This document shows, piece after piece, positions 7,091 to 8,577 of a DNA stretch of 8,577 nt. The translations under genes and the position numbers were made by a program. Position 1 is the first letter of the stretch; each line of letters opens with the position of its first letter. Below the pieces are notes generated by a model. The model saw only the letters and a program-made list of their open reading frames with translations, was not told the origin of the DNA and ran no database searches. The stretch is from Spirochaetota bacterium (lineage in GTDB: Bacteria > Spirochaetota > Brevinematia > DTOW01), in NCBI GenBank assembly GCA_028276145.1, contig JAPYWX010000058.1, positions 1 through 8,577 of the forward strand, in the 5' to 3' direction.

Positions 7091-7121
7091 TGCCTAAATT
7101 TTAGGCACATATTGTGCTTTT
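7091..7121 (+). terminator. Two overlapping stem-loops ending in a T-run
   Basis: TGCCTAA (7091-7097), loop ATT and TTAGGCA (7101-7107) make a 7-bp stem. GCACA (7105-7109), loop TAT and TGTGC (7113-7117) make a second that shares GCA with the first, so only one can form fully. TTTTCT follows the second. With the hairpin at 7060-7076 this gives three stem-loops within 60 bases. A back-up terminator for metG or an attenuator are both possible. Confidence 0.4.
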
Positions 7122-7128
7122 CTATAAT
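7100..7128 (+). promoter_or_regulatory. Weak candidate promoter for the carbonic anhydrase gene
   Basis: A perfect -10-like TATAAT (7123-7128) is preceded at 17 bp by TTTAGG (7100-7105), only 3 of 6 matches to TTGACA, and overlaps the stem-loops above. In AT-rich spacer DNA such a -10 can occur by chance. If used, the carbonic anhydrase leader would be about 120 bases. Nothing better is seen in 7129-7257. Confidence 0.3.
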
Positions 7129-7191
7129 CAATCAGAATAAATTAGGTACAGAATGATATTTATTTGTTTAAACATTTGGAGAGAAATAGAG

Positions 7192-7218
7192 ATGAGGAAT
7201 ATCTTTTCAATAAAATAA
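7192..7218 (+). CDS. Possible 8-codon leader peptide upstream of carbonic anhydrase
   Basis: ATG to TAA encodes MRNIFSIK, with GGAGAG (7178-7183) eight bases upstream, a better-placed Shine-Dalgarno than the downstream gene has. A second mini-ORF (MKVEN, 7231-7248) follows with only a weak AAGG. There is no codon run that would tie it to a specific amino acid. It may be a leader peptide or a chance ORF. Confidence 0.2.
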   Translation: MRNIFSIK

Positions 7219-7257
7219 GGTAATTTCCCAATGAAAGTTGAGAATTAAGAAAGAGTT

Positions 7258-7899
7258 TTGTTAAAAGTTATATCTAGTATGGTGGATATATTGTCTAAAG
7301 TTAAAGAGTTTAGAGCATCTCTTAACGAAGAGATGTTTAATTTGTTTCATGAGTTGTCTCATGGTCAGAAGCCTCACACTCTTTTTATTTCATGTTCCGA
7401 CAGTAGAGTTGTGCCAGAGGTTATAACTAATTCCAAGCCGGGGGAGCTGTTTGTTGTTAGGAATATTGCTAACATAGTTCCTAGATATGAAGATGATAAT
7501 GAGGTAGGTATACCTATGAAGAGTGCTATTGAGTTCGCAGTATTGGTTTTAAAAGTTCAGAATATAGTTGTTTGTGGCCATTCTAGCTGTGGTGGTTGCG
7601 CTGCTATGGATTTTAACAGCGTTGATGAGAGTATAAAGAATGTCTATATTCATGTTGGATTGGTTAAAGATGAGGTTATTAGTAAAGTTGGTGCAAACGA
7701 GCATTTAGGGAATTCTAGAAGTGAGGTAATTGAAAAGGTTAATGTCATAAATCAGATTGAACACTTAATGAGTTATCCATTTATAAAGCATAAGCTTGAT
7801 AATGGAGAAATAAAAATATTTGGCTGGTACTTTCATATACCAACCGCTAAAGTCTTTAACTACAATTTCCTAACTAGAGAATTTGAAGAAATCAAGTAG
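7258..7899 (+). CDS. Beta-class carbonic anhydrase
   Basis: Zinc enzyme interconverting CO2 and bicarbonate, most likely cytoplasmic since no signal peptide is seen; 213 aa, normal for the class. CSDSR supplies the zinc Cys46 and the Asp48-Arg50 dyad; GHSSCGG supplies His108 and Cys111. The ELFVVRNIANIVP and SAIEFAV blocks are those of CynT/Can-type enzymes. No cyanase gene is in view, so the cynT name is not applied. The start is uncertain: an in-frame TAA at 7246-7248 limits it to TTG 7258 (near a poor GAAAGAG at only two bases) or ATG 7279 (206 aa, no close ribosome binding site). The upstream ATG 7231 is in the same frame but stops at that TAA. Only 43 bases separate it from glnA, with no terminator. 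It could supply bicarbonate for biosynthesis; that role is inferred. Confidence 0.93.
   Translation: MLKVISSMVDILSKVKEFRASLNEEMFNLFHELSHGQKPHTLFISCSDSRVVPEVITNSKPGELFVVRNIANIVPRYEDDNEVGIPMKSAIEFAVLVLKVQNIVVCGHSSCGGCAAMDFNSVDESIKNVYIHVGLVKDEVISKVGANEHLGNSRSEVIEKVNVINQIEHLMSYPFIKHKLDNGEIKIFGWYFHIPTAKVFNYNFLTREFEEIK
7316..7335. repeat. 8-bp hairpin near the start of the carbonic anhydrase gene
   Basis: CATCTCTT (7316-7323), loop AACG, AAGAGATG (7328-7335), about 60 bases into the gene in the variable N-terminal helix. Its GCATCTCT string (7315-7322) also occurs in the hairpin upstream of metG (4892-4899), a match short enough to be chance. It could affect early translation, but no function is shown. 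Confidence 0.5.
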
Positions 7900-7900
7900 T

Positions 7901-7917
7901 TGGCATGAATTTTGCAT
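7901..7917 (+). promoter_or_regulatory. Sigma-54 (RpoN) promoter of glnA
   Basis: TGGCATGAATTTTGCAT matches the -24/-12 consensus TGGCACG-N4-TTGCW with one change (C to T). The diagnostic GG (7902-7903) and GC (7914-7915) have exactly ten bases between them. Transcription would begin near 7926, leaving a leader of about 17 bases with the glnA ribosome binding site. It starts two bases after the carbonic anhydrase stop. Sigma-54 control of glnA with an NtrC-type activator is well established in other bacteria; no canonical NtrC site is evident upstream. Confidence 0.85.
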
Positions 7918-7931
7918 AAAATATTTAATAA

Positions 7932-7937
7932 AGGAGG
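7932..7937 (+). promoter_or_regulatory. Ribosome binding site of glnA
   Basis: AGGAGG, five bases before ATG 7943. The strong match and spacing fix the start; the glutamine synthetase N-terminus follows directly. Confidence 0.9.
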
Positions 7938-7942
7938 GTTAT

Positions 7943-8577
7943 ATGTTCAGTAGTGCTAAAGAGGTATTAGAGTTTATTAAGAGGGAAGGGGTTAAGATAA
8001 TTGACCTTAGGTTTATGGACTTCCCGGGTTTGTGGCAACACTTTTCTATACCTGCGTCTGCTTTGGATGAAGAGGTATTTGAGAAAGGGCTAGGTTTTGA
8101 CGGCTCATCTATAAGGGGTTGGCAATCAATTAATGAGAGTGATATGCTTGTTGTTCCTGACCCAACGAGTGCTTTTGTTGATCCTTTTACTGAGCACAAG
8201 ACGCTAGTTATGATATGTGATATTAGGGACCCCTTGACTGGCAAGGATTATACTAAGGATCCAAGGCATATTGCTAAGAAGGCTGAGGCATATCTTAAGG
8301 AGACTGGTATAGGTGATACTGCTTATTTTGGTCCTGAGCTTGAGTTTTTTGTTTTTGATAAGGCGTACTTTGAACAAAATTCTCATTCTGGTTATTACTT
8401 CATTGATTCGGATGAGGCTGCTTGGAATAGTGGAAAGGAAGTCAATATTGATGGAACTTTCAACAAGGGTTACAAGATAAGGCATAAGGAGGGTTATTTC
8501 CCGGTTCCCCCACACGACACACTTCAGGATTTGAGAAGTGAGGCTGCTTTGATTCTTGAGGGTATGGGTATAAAGAT
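7943..8577 (+). CDS. glnA: Glutamine synthetase type I, 3'-truncated by window edge
   Basis: Makes glutamine from glutamate, ammonia and ATP as a cytoplasmic dodecamer. The window holds the first 211 codons plus two bases of an enzyme usually near 470 aa. The beta-grasp N-terminal domain is complete: FMDFPGLWQH, then FDGSSIRGW with Asp53 at the position of the ammonium-site Asp50 of Salmonella. The catalytic domain starts with GPELEFF, where Glu132 and Glu134 match metal ligands Glu129 and Glu131. DEAAWNSG and the run to GYFPVPPHDTLQDLRSE resemble the beta subtype (E. coli-like), which is regulated by adenylylation; the modified Tyr lies beyond the window, so this is inference. Transcription is probably from the sigma-54 promoter at 7901-7917, possibly with read-through from carbonic anhydrase. 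Codon use is G/T-rich like rpoC. Confidence 0.96.
   Translation, partial: MFSSAKEVLEFIKREGVKIIDLRFMDFPGLWQHFSIPASALDEEVFEKGLGFDGSSIRGWQSINESDMLVVPDPTSAFVDPFTEHKTLVMICDIRDPLTGKDYTKDPRHIAKKAEAYLKETGIGDTAYFGPELEFFVFDKAYFEQNSHSGYYFIDSDEAAWNSGKEVNIDGTFNKGYKIRHKEGYFPVPPHDTLQDLRSEAALILEGMGIK

Noticed and set aside
7105..7117. GCACATATTGTGC as an NtrC site for glnA
   Set aside because: The half-sites are 5 rather than 7 bases apart, it lies about 800 bp upstream, and it fits better as a stem-loop before a T-run.
7825..7842. Inverted repeat TGGTA...TACCA as an activator site for the sigma-54 promoter
   Set aside because: Only 5-bp arms inside carbonic anhydrase codons, with no match to a known enhancer consensus.

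Overview
The window reads as chromosomal housekeeping DNA from an AT-rich bacterium with two membranes. RpoC carries a long insert in the trigger loop, and YidC has a large periplasmic P1 domain; both are typical of Gram-negative lineages. Four of the five genes have coding strands rich in G and T, as in spirochaetes and other bacteria with strong strand bias. The RpoC core also reads as spirochaete-like, but this is an impression from reading only and the phylum is not established. All five genes lie on the plus strand, and I see no credible minus-strand gene, tRNA, rRNA, CRISPR array or insertion sequence.

Layout: (1) 2-3031, the 3' two-thirds of rpoC, open at the left edge; (2) 3031-4653, yidC, whose ATG shares a base with the rpoC stop codon (TAATG), followed by a clear intrinsic terminator at 4658-4689; (3) 4690-5010, a gene-free stretch holding three palindromes at an exact 16-bp period, two strong short-loop hairpins, a segment with two mutually exclusive pairings, and then a promoter; (4) 5011-7056, metG with a C-terminal tRNA-binding domain; (5) 7057-7257, a gene-free stretch starting with three stem-loops and containing an 8-codon mini-ORF; (6) 7258-7899, a beta-class carbonic anhydrase; (7) a near-consensus sigma-54 promoter at 7901-7917, directly behind the carbonic anhydrase stop; (8) 7943-8577, the first 211 codons of type I glutamine synthetase glnA, open at the right edge.

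Functionally, RpoC and YidC appear to be made from one message with translational coupling, an unusual pairing of transcription and membrane-protein insertion. metG is a separate unit. glnA appears to be nitrogen-controlled through sigma-54, with possible read-through from carbonic anhydrase because no terminator separates them.

The least explained parts are the hairpin cluster upstream of metG, the different strand composition of metG compared with its neighbours, and what looks like an excess of perfect short-loop hairpins inside coding sequence. None of these matches a named element I recognise.
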